64,000 nucleotides of DNA from Ficedula albicollis. Taxonomy: Eukaryota > Chordata > Aves > Passeriformes > Muscicapidae. The notes beneath the pieces are model-generated. The model made no database searches. It worked only from the letters and a program-made list of their open reading frames with translations, and was not told the DNA's origin. The stretch lies in the NCBI RefSeq assembly GCF_000247815.1, contig NC_021683.1:6557880-6621879 (forward strand). The letters run 5' to 3'. Made by a program: the position numbers and the translations under genes. Positions 1-13,132 of this stretch are shown piece after piece (positions within the stretch are counted from its first letter, which is position 1; every line of letters starts with the position of its first letter).

Positions 1-1109
1 GAACAGACTTCAGCCACCCAAATATTTAATTTTCTAAGGGGAGATCAGTCCACAAGCCTGATTCCAGCACCCTGCCACAAAATGAGCCCAAAAACCAAGG
101 CAGAAGAGTGAGCAACCCCCACCCACCACATTACAACAGGAACCAAATTTTCAGCAGCTGACAACTCCTTTTTCTTCTTCCTAAGCAAACAAAGCCCCAA
201 AATTACCAAAACTCATAAACTTGCTATTTTAGCTACAAGCAGTAAGATTGACATTGTGAAAGTTAAGGGAAGAACAATTAAAAAACACCACAGATTTTAT
301 GATTGCACAAAAAAGCAAAGTGAAATAGATCCCTGACTTTAAATATGTCACAGAAAACAGGTATCAGAACACATTTGCCCTCATTTATTTATATAACAAT
401 ACTCAAGCTGTAGGGCTTGCTACTTGTTTTTACAACTTCTGCTTTCATTAAGAGCATCAGTTTCCCATCACATTTCAAAATTACATAAACACTTATCAAT
501 ATCTAGGAGAGATATAAAGATCTCTACTGATTATATTAATTAAAATTCCAGAAATTCAAGTTAAAAGTGTACTGCAGAATATGAAAAAAAAAAAACATGT
601 AGAAAACCATGTAGAAGTACCTAATTTCAAAATGCATTCAGAATCACAGAGATGCAGGAACTGTATGTGTTAAATCATACAGGCTAAAAAAAGAAAAAAA
701 TCTATATTTTAATCTTTTTGGGCAGAAACAAATTATCTTATTTACTACATGAATGGTTTCCTCAATTTGACGCCAATCTTTGGAGGCAACTTCAACCTGT
801 CTGAATTAAACAGTCTGCAGAAGAAAAGACTAGATTATTTATATTAGAGAATACTGTTAAAGAATAAAATTGAAGCATTACTTTACCACACATTGAAAAT
901 AAGAACATGCACATCACTCCAGCTTACAAAAATCTAATTTTACTTTTTCTGTTCTGAGAGAACTTTGATAAGTAGGAGACATGTTTATCTATACACATAA
1001 ATATGTGTGTGCATGTATAAATTCCCCACAAATGGACAGCACCTAAAAAGAGGGGAAATTCACAAAATTGTTTTCTGCCTCTGGTTTGTGATTATAAACG
1101 CAATTAGAG

Positions 1110-1179
1110 TAATCTTTGATATTTAACCTTTTAGATGGTATTTAAATCCCAACCCAAACCATTCTATGATTCTGTGATC
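1110..1179 (+). mobile_element. CR1 LINE tail, degenerate 3' terminus
   Basis: Positions 1146-1179 read TCCCAACCCAAACC followed by ATTCTATGATTCTGTGAT. This is the characteristic CR1 3' end with about two copies of the ATTCTATG octamer. The bases just upstream, from about 1110 (TAATCTTTGATATTTAACC), look like a decayed version of the preceding CR1 block, but I cannot align them firmly. Orientation is plus, antisense to WWOX. Confidence 0.75.
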
Positions 1180-1180
1180 A

Positions 1181-4100
1181 TCAGTACAATAAAAACATTT
1201 ATAACCTATTTAATCCAAAGTATCTCTTTTTAATGGTGAAACATTTTAAATGTAATAATAATATGAAGAATTTTTTAAAAATTCTGAACATCTGTTAAAT
1301 GACTGCTGCAAAGACTTCATAATAAAGTGAGAAAATTCAGTGTTAATGTTACCCTTTCCAAAGCCAAAAATAAAAGCTGCATGAGTATCTTGAGCTTAAA
1401 CTGAGGTAACCCAGACATATTAAAGTCTTGGATATCGTGCAACTGTTAATGTCACGAGCTAGCAAGAGAATGTCATATAAAATTAACATCTACTGCTCCT
1501 CTATGACATGTTAGTTTGCATAGAATGGCTGAATTTATGTCAAAATTGAAACCACAGTAATACATTCAACTATCAGGAGAGCAAAACTGATCCATGCACA
1601 AATACGTAAGCCTGAGGAAACTGCTGAGAAAAGCTACTGGCATTTCAGTTTTGCAGGAAAACGACTTTGAATATTTTTAAAAAGTGAATTACTACTGAGA
1701 ATAAACTAAACATGGATGTAATTGTACTCATGGCACAGGCTTAACACATTGCATGGGGCCACAGCCACTCAGGTTTATGATCACCATCAGAAAACAGCTC
1801 ATTACTCCTTAAAACAAAACTTTCTACACAAATGGTAAGAATGAGAAGGGGCAGGAAGGAACACCTGGAGGATGCAGAAGTGCTACACCTGTGAATTCAT
1901 GAAGGTATTGTGGGATCCAGCAGATATTGTGGGAGAAGCAACTTCACTGCAACTTTGTATTCTTGGTTCCTTCTTTCCCTCCCTCTCCTTAGGCTTAACC
2001 ATCCCCCTGAAGGAGATGGAAGCTGCACTGCATCCCAGTACTAGGCCTGGGTACTTTGCCTCATAACAATACACATTTTTATATTGTCTGGAATCAAGGA
2101 TGGTTTCTTCTCAAAAGCTTCCTTTTCGGTGAGTGCTTATACTAGAGAACAAATCTGAACCACTCAAAAACCTCCAGTTCTGAGAGGATGAACATTCTTG
2201 GATACACAAAAGACTGTCATAAGCAGCCACTTCAACAAGAGTCCCATGGAAAACACCAGGTGCCAAAGCCCCTTACAGCACTCTGCAAGAAGGAGAAATA
2301 AATTAATCAAACTGCCAAACGAAGAAGGCTGGGTTTGACCTCCTTCTGATCTCATTACTTCTCTATTACCCTTTTGAAAAACATCCTCTTACAAAGATCA
2401 CTAATTGAAGATTATGTGGAGGGGAATCGCACCTCTCCATCACCGTGGTAACTTTGACTCATTTGTCATTCTAATAATTCACTTCTTTTCTTTTCTGAAC
2501 AGACAGAGACATTAATAGACTACCATCAGTTAAAAAGGCAATTTTTCCATTTAATTGCACTCATTAAATACTAGAGTAGAACAATTGGAAAAGCAATACT
2601 CTCAATATTTAATCATACAATAGCAATAATGAAACATTACTTCAAAACAAACACAGCAATATGTAGGATGGCTTAAAATGCACGTTGTAACTTCTGCAGC
2701 ACCAACTTAATTTCTGGTAAAGATATTTGAGCCTTTTTTTCCTTACTTTTTTTGACAATTGGGTATAGGAGTGGTCTAACAGCATTGACTATGCACTGGA
2801 GAGAAACCAGTGGGCAAACTGCTCTGTAATTACCTCATCTCTCTTGTCACTGAACCACAACACCAGAAAGGATTTCATAAACCAAAACTGCGAGTCAATG
2901 TATTTGTGGGAAATATTGAACAAGACTGGATCTGCACACTATTTTACTGGAACAAATTGTATCACTTAGGAATGTAATTGAAGATAAAAAGGTTAATCAC
3001 TCTGGTAGAGTGACTGCAATGGGCACGGTCATCAGGTATTTATTTGCCTGGGATATCTTATTTTCCATCTCCTACAGAAATCCTACATCTGTCTTCAGTG
3101 TAAGTGCATTCCCATTATAGAAAGTTCACTGTAGTTTAATACTACCATAGCATAGTAGTAGCTATAATAAACCTTTGAGTTGAGGAGATGTGCAGAAAAT
3201 TTAGAAGTGCCTGTTTCAATTTCAGATGTCACAATACACAACGGCTGTCAAGAAATGTTTCTACTTTTACTGCAATTCTAAATACACAAAACCCAGCCAA
3301 GCAGTCAGGCAAACTTCATTGGGATTATTCATGTCAATAGATACCACTTTATCTGCCATTTTCTATCTAAATTAGTGTAGGACCAAATTATTTAAATGTT
3401 TCATTTAGAATTTGATGAGCACAGCAGTCGGGGTTGGTGACCAATATCCAAGGGTGCTTTGCCATTCTGGATTACAGCTTTTTAAACTGAGCAGGTTAAG
3501 GGTTTCAGAATGGAAACAGAGAGAGAGTGATTTGGTTTGAGCTACAGAATTGCAGAGTGGCCATTTCTCCCAGCAGTTGTACACACTGAGTGGTATCACC
3601 ACTTTACAAAGCTCACATCAATCAGATTACCTGGTAGATACCATGCTCTGCTTGTTCAGTGGAAGAAGTGAGGGATAATCAGTAAAGGATAAGAACAGAA
3701 GTTTTTTACAACAAAACCCAGTTATGTTGGCTACATTTGCTAGGAAAAGATGTGACAAGTGGAGTATCTCCTTAATCAATTATTTATTCAACACTTGCAT
3801 GTGAGCAACCTTATTGATTCCAGTGAGACTAAGTGCCAGACCAATATGAAAGAAAATGACAGCAGGACAGGAAGTCAAGAAGCATCATGCAAGGCCAGGT
3901 CAGAAAGGCTGAGACATATAAGATAGTGGCATATTCAATATAGGAAAAATTGCAATTTAGTTTTATTCCTCTAACTACAAATCATATCATAAAGTTTTCA
4001 ATTACAAATCTCTATGTGTAACATTTTACAGTCAAAGAATAGTCCCTGCATGACTATAGCACACAAATTAAATATACAGTAATACCAAGGATCTTTTTTA

Positions 4101-7100
4101 CATATAGCTTTCTTATAATTATTATTTACCTATACATCTTGCAATTTTTTAAATGAATTCTAACTTAAGTTTATATTTAGCCATTGCTCTTTTTAAATAA
4201 CATTTCCCATGCCTTTAAAATCATATGTAACTATTGTGAAACCAGCAGTTGTGGTCCAGATGAGGAGCTGATGGGCACTCAAACACGTGCCTTTTCCTTC
4301 AGAACACATTCTTGCAAAAAGTCCAGCTGTGAGGATGCAATCAGGCTTTCAGAGGGGCACAGGGATAAGCAAGGAATGTCTCTCCTAGCACATGTGCTTT
4401 CCAGATTCATCTGAGCCAGGCTCCTGCCTTAGTCTCTGTGTGAGAACATGCTGTATGTTAAGGCTATCTTGTGGTTAAGAAAATGTAAACTGTCATGCTC
4501 CATTATCTAAACAGGCTTCAAAGTGGTTTTCTGACCCACACACCCATCCTCCATATATTTTTATATATATTAGAAGTAAAACTAGTTCTTCAAGCAGTAT
4601 TTGAATACCTGCAATAGAGCAGACAGCTGTCCAGCCAGGCCAAGTCCAGTTACTACAAAGGACAGCCAATATTTAAACAACAAAATTATTCTCAGCCATG
4701 GAGTGTAGCATTATAAAACCTTCTTCAGGTGTTTGTTGTTAATGATACAGCAGCAACCTTTCCTCTTGAATCAACTCATCTGTATTGATGACTTGTTTGG
4801 TGCTGAGATATGAAAATTTCAAGGAAAAAAACCCACTATTACTGATAGACATGCTGTACCAATAATTCCACCTTCATCCTCAGATGCTCCTTCTTTGAAG
4901 CCACCAGACAGAAATAAAAATACCCTGTATTGCCAGAGCTACACATTCTCACCACAAGCGAGTAAAGACATTTAAAGGAGTGACAACCATCAGATTTTCT
5001 ATCCTCAGAAAGTATTCGGTGACAAAGACACAAAGCACAAATGGATCGTTTTCTACACCCACCCATTCCAGCATGAGTCAGGCTCTTTTTCCCCAATATA
5101 TATGTGCAAAACTTCATTGGGAAAGCCAAACTATAAACAGGTTGAAAATGAAAACTAACAAGTTTATCTAAGATAAGTCTACTGGGGCATTTGAAGTTCT
5201 TTGCAGTGTCCAGCTACAAAAATACCCAAACAGTTAATTGCTGAAGACCAGAAGGGTACAAGAAGGGAGAAATCATTCTGCACATGTTCTGTTATTCTCC
5301 CTCTTTAGCTATCTGCCACTGACCATTATTTGAGACAGGGCACAGGACCTTATGGATTTTCAATTTGACTTAAATGTTGTACTTAAGATTTTTAATGCTA
5401 AATCTCAAATCATAAAAAGTGGATTAAATGGCTTTATACCTGCCATTATAAGATTTTCACTCCAATGGTTTAGTTTCAATCACCTTCAGCTTTGCATAGG
5501 CAGCCCAAAGAAATTGAGTCAATATACCTGTATGCACATAACATGATTTATTGTCTTCTCACTGGAGACATCAAGTGTAACCTTAGGTTGATGCTTTATC
5601 GATTCAATATCTATCACGTAAAGGATATAAAATTGGTTTCCTGCTTTTAAGACCAAACATACAAACTTCCTTTCCAGCACCTGAATTGTGTACTGCAGCC
5701 ACAGTGTGAGCAATGACCAGGATTAGGGTCAGGTAATTTTAACTTAGAAATCAAAATCCTGATCAGAGCATGGAGAAATTCATAGTTTGGGCATTTTACC
5801 CATTCAAAGAAACTTGAGGGAAAAGTGGACTCAAGTCAAGCCTGCTCTTCACTACTCAGTTATCGTTGTGAATATGGCAAATGGCATACACCTAATGCAT
5901 TTACAAAATATTTCTCATTTGTCTAGTTACTTGCTTGCAGAAATCCAAGCAGAGCATCTGCACAAGAACAATCTATGCACATCAGGCATTTCAAAAGTAG
6001 CAAAGTCATGGCAGAGATGAATGAAATAACTTCATCAAAAGCTAAAGGAGCAGCACATAGAGGAATAAAACCTGCCTCCAAGAAGCCATAAATCCACTTT
6101 TGACTCCTGTCTTCTCATCCTTCTTTATGTTTATTAGGCTAGAAGGGAGAAAAAAATTAAAACCTAATTTTTCAGGACTAGTAGGAAACCTTGATACCAG
6201 CAGAAAAAAATAGGGTAATTTATAGAGTAGAAAGAAAATGCAAACTAGGTCACTTGTGGTATAAACTAAGTGAATGCTACTATGTGCAAAAAGTAGATCA
6301 TATAATTTTAGAAAATAAATAAAGCACAGCTCGTCTTTTAAAGCATTGGTTTAAAAACAACTGGGAAATTGTTAAATGTTGCACTGTTAAATGTTATAAT
6401 TGATATGACTTCAAACAAGCCATCTGTGGTCATAAACAGGTGCCCACCCTTTGGCCCTGCTGTATTCTTGAATTCTTACTCCTTCTGAGGCACAGGCAAG
6501 AAATAATGCAAGGAAGGAAAAACCCTAAACTACATCATAGGAAGAATAAACACAGTAGGCAAAAAACATGTACACTCTATGCAAAGACCAAACCACACTT
6601 TTCAGTCTCCTTAATACTATAAAACAGGAAAATAAGAATGCCACTTGTACTTCTTTAGCCTTTCCAGTAAAAATATATTTAGCTGCTTTACAAACATTTA
6701 CTGTCAAAACATTCCCTGAAATTAAAATGATAAATTAAGTGTAACAAAACAAGTAATTCAAGTAACTATAAAATTCAGCAAAAAGGAAAAACCATAAAGC
6801 CTGAAATACTCCAAACTTCCAGTCCTCATTAATTCCCAATTTGCATGCCTGAAGCAGGCTGTTCATTGCAGCTACACAGCCTGTACTAAGGAGTCAGGGT
6901 CTGGCATAACTAGATTGTCCAGAGACTATTCTCAATTTACAATTGCAAAAACAAAATATATCAATCCTGAAAAGATCTCATCTCATAAGATGCTGAATTC
7001 CCAGTGACTCCTAAACAAACTGCAAAGGGAATTTCACTTTCTTTACAGAAACCTAAGAGGCCACTTAAGGTCACAACTTCATTTACTGACAGGAGCAAGA

Positions 7101-7729
7101 GGTAAAATTCTGGAAATCCTGGTTTCCAGTCCTATACTCAACTTGTACAGAAGCTTATCTCAGCTTAGACTTTACAACATAGGCAAATACATTTATCACA
7201 GGGAAGAACAAAAAGCAAGTTCAGTGTTGAGACAAACTGTATTGAGCTGATAACAAATAAATCAATTTTGAGGTTTTTACCTCCTTTATCAATTGCACTC
7301 TTACAGATCAAGAATTTTCTAACAAGAAGCTTTGACTGCTGACTATACAATTTCAACCTTTTTTTTTTTCTTTAAAGCATGTGCCAGATTATGCTTACTG
7401 GTATAAAAACAGCATAAATTCACTTCCCCTGGATTTACACTGCTATAGCTAAAATCCGTTTCTAAAGTCAATAAAACGGGTTTAATGAAAAATAAAATTT
7501 AAAAGTTACAATAAAAACAAATGATTTTCCCATAAAAATGTGGTGATACATGTCAAAGTACGCCAGCTGAGGCTACAGACAGAAGTATTATTCTGAAATC
7601 AGAGGGACTAACTAGAATGAGATTCTCTTAAAGGCAAGTGAGTGTATCAGAATTTATCCCTGCTATGAAGCTTGAAGTCTCAAAGTTACTTTTTACTGAG
7701 AACTTCTTTTTCTCATCTCACATCACTGA
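1181..7729. other. Intron 5 stretch with no feature recognised
   Basis: AT-rich, mostly unique sequence. Open frames here are under 100 codons and show no domain. I see no repeat that I can name. Confidence 0.7.
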
Positions 7730-8190
7730 CAACAGCTCTTGCTGCCCCTGTGCAGTCTCCCCTGCAAACTCCCCAGATGCTCCTTCTCTGTGCTCCTGGA
7801 GCTCCATCCACACTCCCTACATTTCGGCCCCTCTGCCCTCCCCTGACCCTGCCCCAGGTGTTCCTGTCTCAGCCCTGTCTCCTACAATGGTCCTTGGACT
7901 CTGCTGAAGCCTCATCTCCAACCCTGCCTCTGCTCCCACCTGGATGACCTGAGACACCTTCTTGCCTCTTCTGGGGCTGTTCAGGCAAATCCTTATCCCC
8001 ACCCAGCTCAGGAGTGGCTGCACAGCTGAGCTTGGTGCTCTTGGCTTGGGGCTCACCCTCCCTGCTCCTGCTGTAGCACTGGTACATCTTCCAAACATTA
8101 ACATGACACATCACCAGCGCTGCACTTTCTCAGCAAAAACCTCCTGTGGAGCCCTTAGTGTGCTCTCCTGGCTGCTGTATTCTTTCAAGA
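7730..8190. other. GC-richer, C-rich island of unknown origin
   Basis: On the plus strand this is strongly C-rich (CTGCCCCTGTGCAGTCTCCC, CCCCTCTGCCCTCCCCTGAC) with sharp edges to AT-rich flanks. Overlapping open frames occur on both strands (81-95 codons), as expected when stops are rare. No protein domain or splice pair is recognised. It could be a fragment of a transposable element that I do not know, or a local GC island. Confidence 0.4.
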
Positions 8191-11100
8191 ATTCCCAGCT
8201 CTTCTAGGAGTCAGATTTCTGATATAATTCATTCTATCATCCCAACATGAAATAAAAACACATCTTCATTTCCATTCACACTGAGACCAATTCAGATTTA
8301 TTAAGGCTTCCTTGATATTCAGTGATGTCTTATAAGCACTAAATCATCGTGAAAGCTCCATAAGCAAGAGGCTGCAATACTAAAGGAAAAAAAAAACAAA
8401 ACCAAAACCCAATCAAACAAGAAGCCCTCTGAGAAGAATACATCTCCCACACAGCACAGAGCTTTCTAGAGCTGCCCAGGATGAGCACTGTACATCTACT
8501 GCTCCTTTTCCCTCTCTGGGTGATCAATCACATCCAGCAACGAGAAGAAATGGAAACACATTCTGATCTCTGGGCTTCTGGGATGGCTTGAAAACCTGCA
8601 GAGCCCTCCTCTCATGCAAAAGCAAAACAATAACAATAAAAATGAGCTCCAGCTTTTAAGATTCTCACTCTAAGGACTGGCCTTAACGTGTCCGTGGACT
8701 CTCTCCATGCTATCGTGATATAAATGATTCCTAACCAGCAAGAGACAAGGACTATAATTACATTTAAAGACAGCCACAGATGTATGTTTGTTCACTATTC
8801 AACAGCATATTAAGAAATTAAGTTCTGGAATGTTTTCTTTGGTTCTCTCAGGAAATGGGCCATACATCGTTATTTCTGCTTTCCAAAGCAAAGATTTTAA
8901 TAAACAATTCTGCAATTTTGCTCATAAAGAGTATATGAAATGGAACAGCAAAGTGTTCGTTTTCTCACAGTGAAATTGTCACCAAAGGAACCCGAGAGAT
9001 GTTTGTATTTATGGGGTTTTATTATACGGACTAGTTGGAGGTTAAAAAGCAAAAAGCACAGCAACAGAGGAGTGTGTTTGTGTTTTCCAAACTTGGGTAC
9101 AGTCAGTGGAGAGTTATACCTGTCAATCCCAGGACATTTGGGAAACTTTAAGCCTTTGAAACCAGGCTGAACTCACCATGGGCAAAGCCAGTCACCTACT
9201 CCATGTCACACATCCATAAACCTCCTTATCTGGGACTGAGTAACTTGGCAGAGCCGTGTGCCTCTTCCTGGCCTGATTTCCCTGGCAATGTAGCATGAGC
9301 AGTTTCCTGGGGGTTTTCATTATCTCTGCTGCAGGAGGAATACTTGAAGGGGAACATGGCAAACAATGACAGAGAACACCCAGAGACATCAGCAATTCCA
9401 GCATACACAACACTGACTTTTGTAGAACTTCAGATGCTCCAATGACCTTTTGATAAATCAGCAACACAAGGGCATTACTATGGCAGAGTACTTACCACAA
9501 TACTTACTCCCCTCCCGTGTAAAAATCTGTATTTAAGCTTCCCTGAGAGGTGGCTCAAAGTATTGGACACATTTGACGGGTTTTTTGTATTTAAGAGCAC
9601 AATCCTTTCAAACCTTCACTGCAAGGAAGCAGAATTGCTTCCTGCTATATCTCAGAACTTAGGAGCTATTTTAAAGAATGTTTTCATTACACCAGAATCA
9701 GTCCCAAGTGCTCAAAAGCCTTCCAAGCATGACACTTTTTGAAAATTGCTAATAGATTTTACGCTTTATGGTATAATTAACACAGGATGTAAAATTGTTA
9801 AAGTGTCAGAAAGAGGGAGTCAGATGTATTTTAAGTACTTCAGGAGGCAGCTCAGCAAAGGTGTTGATCCATCAAAAGATCAAACTGCTGCTGAGAGCAT
9901 CCTCCAGTTTCCACAATTGTTAATCGAAGGCAGGAGCCAGTCCAGAGTGGGTAATGACCCTGATGTGGAGTGAAAGGGCATCGAGATACCAGCACTGGAT
10001 AAAAGTGAAAGCTTTCAGAAAATGTACCTAGGAAATAAAAAAAGGAAATTTGGTATTTTGCAGCCGTACTTCCAACGTGATCTACCACAACTAAACTCGG
10101 CTGAAAACAGGACATTTTAACAATTTGATATACCTGACAAAAGCCTACTCTTTGCTTCTTTTTCCTCACACAGAATAATGAGAAGAAAGCCATTCAAAGA
10201 CATTCTGGAGTTTAATAAATGGCAAAAAGAGGGGGTTGGTCAAATTTTAATCTGTTTGACCATGCAAACTGTATTGAATCTGATAATGTTCATGAGAGGT
10301 CTACTGAGGGACTTGCATCCTGTATGAATTATACCCAAGGCTCTTAAATTCATTTGAATGCATTAATTCCTAGCCTAAATCACAGAAAACTAATATACTG
10401 TTATTGTATTTTCCAATGTATACTCCAGCATAATGCACAAACAGAAGAGTAGTTCATTTGTATCATGTGGATTCATTAAAAATAAAATCACCTCCTAACT
10501 CTGTGTGTGTTGATTTTTGAGTCACAAACATTCATATTTCCCATGTGTAGGAAAGGAATAATTTTATACTTAGGTGTATTCAAGGCTTTGAACTTGATAT
10601 ACATGTAATATTAGAGAAAGAAAATAAAAGTATAATGAAAGATTCTCTGTTTCATGTGTTAGAAAACAATATGTTTTCCTCATTAAACCCTCAGATATAA
10701 ATTCTATAAACCATGAAATTACCTTTGAGCCCCTACTGAAATAACCAGTTCACAAATAAATGATCCATGCCAGAAGAAAAGCAAAGATTAAAATAATAAG
10801 AGAAAGTTATATTTTTATATGAGCAGTCAAAAAAAGAAAAGGAAAGGGAAAAATCCAGCAAATTACTACTGAAGAACAGACTTGCAGAGGAGAGATTCTG
10901 CTTGAACAAGTAATCCTGAACGATTTCATTCAGCCACACTCTGAGAGATGCATTAGTCATATGAGCCAAGATTAGGAGGAATAAACTCTCACAAACTGAG
11001 ACAAACTTGGTCAAGGGAAATGTTTGCACATCTTTTGTTCCTAAGTTCCACCAAGCACCATTTTTTCCATCCTCCAACCAAATCAGTACCAATTAAATGT

Positions 11101-11329
11101 TTCTTTTTGAGGCAATCCTTCATTCTGCTCCTTGAGCAGCCTCCCCAGTTGTCCATTTCAGCAATAGTTTTTGCTTTGGAGAGCAAAAAGTTAAGATGAC
11201 AGTTAGAAGGTTGACTTCTCTGAAGAATGTAAGGCCAATTTTCCAAAAAGTCCCAAGCTCAGAAGCACTGAATGCCATTAAAATCAATCCTACCAAAGCA
11301 AAGTCAGATTTGGTTCATTGGGAAAGAGA

Positions 11330-11725
11330 TTTCCCCATGGTGGGATTTGGTGGCCTCCAGCAGAAATCACCATCAACTGCTTTCCCCTCAAAGCCACTTC
11401 TTATTGCCAGGGATGTCTCTGGAATTATTCTCCATTTCCATCCCAGTCCTCACCAGTCCCACCCCAGTTTTCCCAGTTTTGCTCCTCACAAGTCCCTCAA
11501 CAAAGAAGCCACAATCCCATTCTTTTGGGGATACTTTTTGCAGCATTTCATTGCTTTGGGCAGGCACTTTGTGGCACTCAGGTACAGTTCTGTCAGGCTC
11601 TGTGGCTTTCCAGGTGTGCAGCCCCCAGCACACCCTGCCCAGCACAGGCAGGCATCTTCCCCGTGCCAGCACTGGCAAACCCCAGGGGGTGGAGAACCTA
11701 TAGAAAAGGCCTTACTTAATTTATA
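11330..11725. other. GC-richer, stop-poor island (no gene recognised)
   Basis: All three plus frames and two minus frames stay open for 80 to 176 codons here. The longest frame (11196-11726, 176 codons) is rich in Pro, Ser, His and Phe with no known domain. Simultaneous openness of many frames points to base composition rather than coding. It lies just before the MIR-like remnant at 11811. Confidence 0.45.
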
Positions 11726-11810
11726 GAAAATGAACAATAACCCATCACTTATTGCATATGCTATACTGCACTAAAATTGATGTGTAGTGGTTTTCTTTTT
11801 TTCTTATAGT

Positions 11811-11902
11811 ATCTTTCAAAGCATTTTACCAGGGCCATGAGCAAAAGCCGATTAATTTTAGAGATATGGAAACTCAGGAACAGAAAAAAGAAATTACTGC
11901 AC
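11811..11902 (-). mobile_element. Probable ancient MIR-type SINE remnant
   Basis: The plus strand reads ATCTTTCAAAGCATTTTACC, and 32 bp further AATTTTAGAGATATGGAAAC, then TCAGGAACAGAAAAAAG and AAATTACTGC. This parallels the reverse complement of the MIR SINE family: a segment near TTTCAAAGTGCTTT, then CATTTTACAGATGAGGAAAC, TGAGGCACAGAGAG and TAACTTGC, in the same order with similar spacing. MIR elements predate the split of amniotes, and a few diverged copies persist in birds. The match is by eye and decayed. Confidence 0.45.
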
Positions 11903-13116
11903 TAAATTAATTTGGTTTTCAAGGGACAAAGTGCAGGCTCTCTGAGGGCAGAAACATAAACAAGAACCCATGCCCTAAATATCTTTGAATCTAAATTAAA
12001 AAAAAAAAAAAGCAAGCAGAAGATAAGAAAATGTTTAGCATGTGAACATATGAACAGAAGACCTTTTTGCAATATGAAACAGAAAGAGGGAGGGGGACTG
12101 CTGAGGTGCAGAACCATGGCAAGAGGAGTGGAGAACACAAAGGTTGGAGCTCAACCCCAGCCAGCACAAGGAACAAAACCCTGAAAGCAACCAGAGAACA
12201 GGCTGATGTCACTGTCATCAGTGACAGAGCTGGTTCTGCTTCTTGCTTCCTGCTGTGCCAGCTTCAGCCTCTGGCTGACCCCTCCATTCAGCTCCTTTCC
12301 CCCAAAAACATGTGCTGGGGAAAGGCTACACTGCAGGTCCCCAGGGAGCCTCTCATGCACAGCTTTGAGTCCATGGAGCATTATAGAAGAGAAGTCATTA
12401 TGCCTCACTCAATTAAAACAAGGGGCTGCAAGCATAATTGCCTCTATTTTTTAGAGCTGCAGGGTATCATCTGCACAAAACAATGGTGATTCTTCAGGTA
12501 ATCGAGTGGCAAAGCTTTAAAGTCAAACCCAGCACTTTTTACCTACTCCACAGTAATATCTAAACTCTAGGAGCAAGACTAGATTGGGACATCTGTTTAA
12601 AAAAATAAATAAAAGAACAAAATCAAACAAAAATAGAGAATTATGCCCTAAAAAATATTCACCATGTAGTCAGCCTATTGCCATTTCCTTAAAGTGCAGT
12701 AGCAAATGTCATTCATGTGTTTTGGACTTAAAACATTAGAAGTAGAAAAGCTCCCAATTCTTTATTTAACTTGGAAATCGTTGACAGAAAGGCAAGCTAG
12801 TATCCCTGAAAATTTACTCAATAAAAATAATACTGAGTCCTTTTCTTTTCACTGGAAGTTTAGATTCATAATGTCAGGAGGACAGGAAATTTTAAGACTG
12901 AATTCTGAACCTGTCAAAACAAGCACCTATATATTGAACACAGTGGCAAACTCTTAAATACTCTTTTTAGATGTGCCTTTTGTACTTTGCACATATTTCC
13001 AATAAAACCACTTTCAAGCCAGCTCCAGTCACGGACAGGAATTTAAGTTAGCACATATTAGCAGCCCGCAGTGGGCAAATGTTCAAACACATTACAGTTT
13101 TAATATAATTATAATT

Positions 13117-13132
13117 GTTGAACATGTTCAAC
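13117..13132. repeat. 16-bp perfect palindrome
   Basis: GTTGAACATGTTCAAC equals its own reverse complement. Pairing extends three more bases (ATT with AAT) if one C is bulged. GAACATGTTC resembles a steroid-receptor or p53-type inverted half-site arrangement. Function is not shown. Confidence 0.9.

Noticed and set aside
10733..11092. 119-codon minus-strand frame rich in Phe, Leu and Ser.
   Set aside because: The composition is that expected from translating A/T-rich sequence; no signal peptide plus domain pattern and no conservation evidence.
12067..12489. 140-codon plus-strand open frame with overlapping frames on both strands.
   Set aside because: GC-richer patch with several frames open; the peptide is not recognisable.
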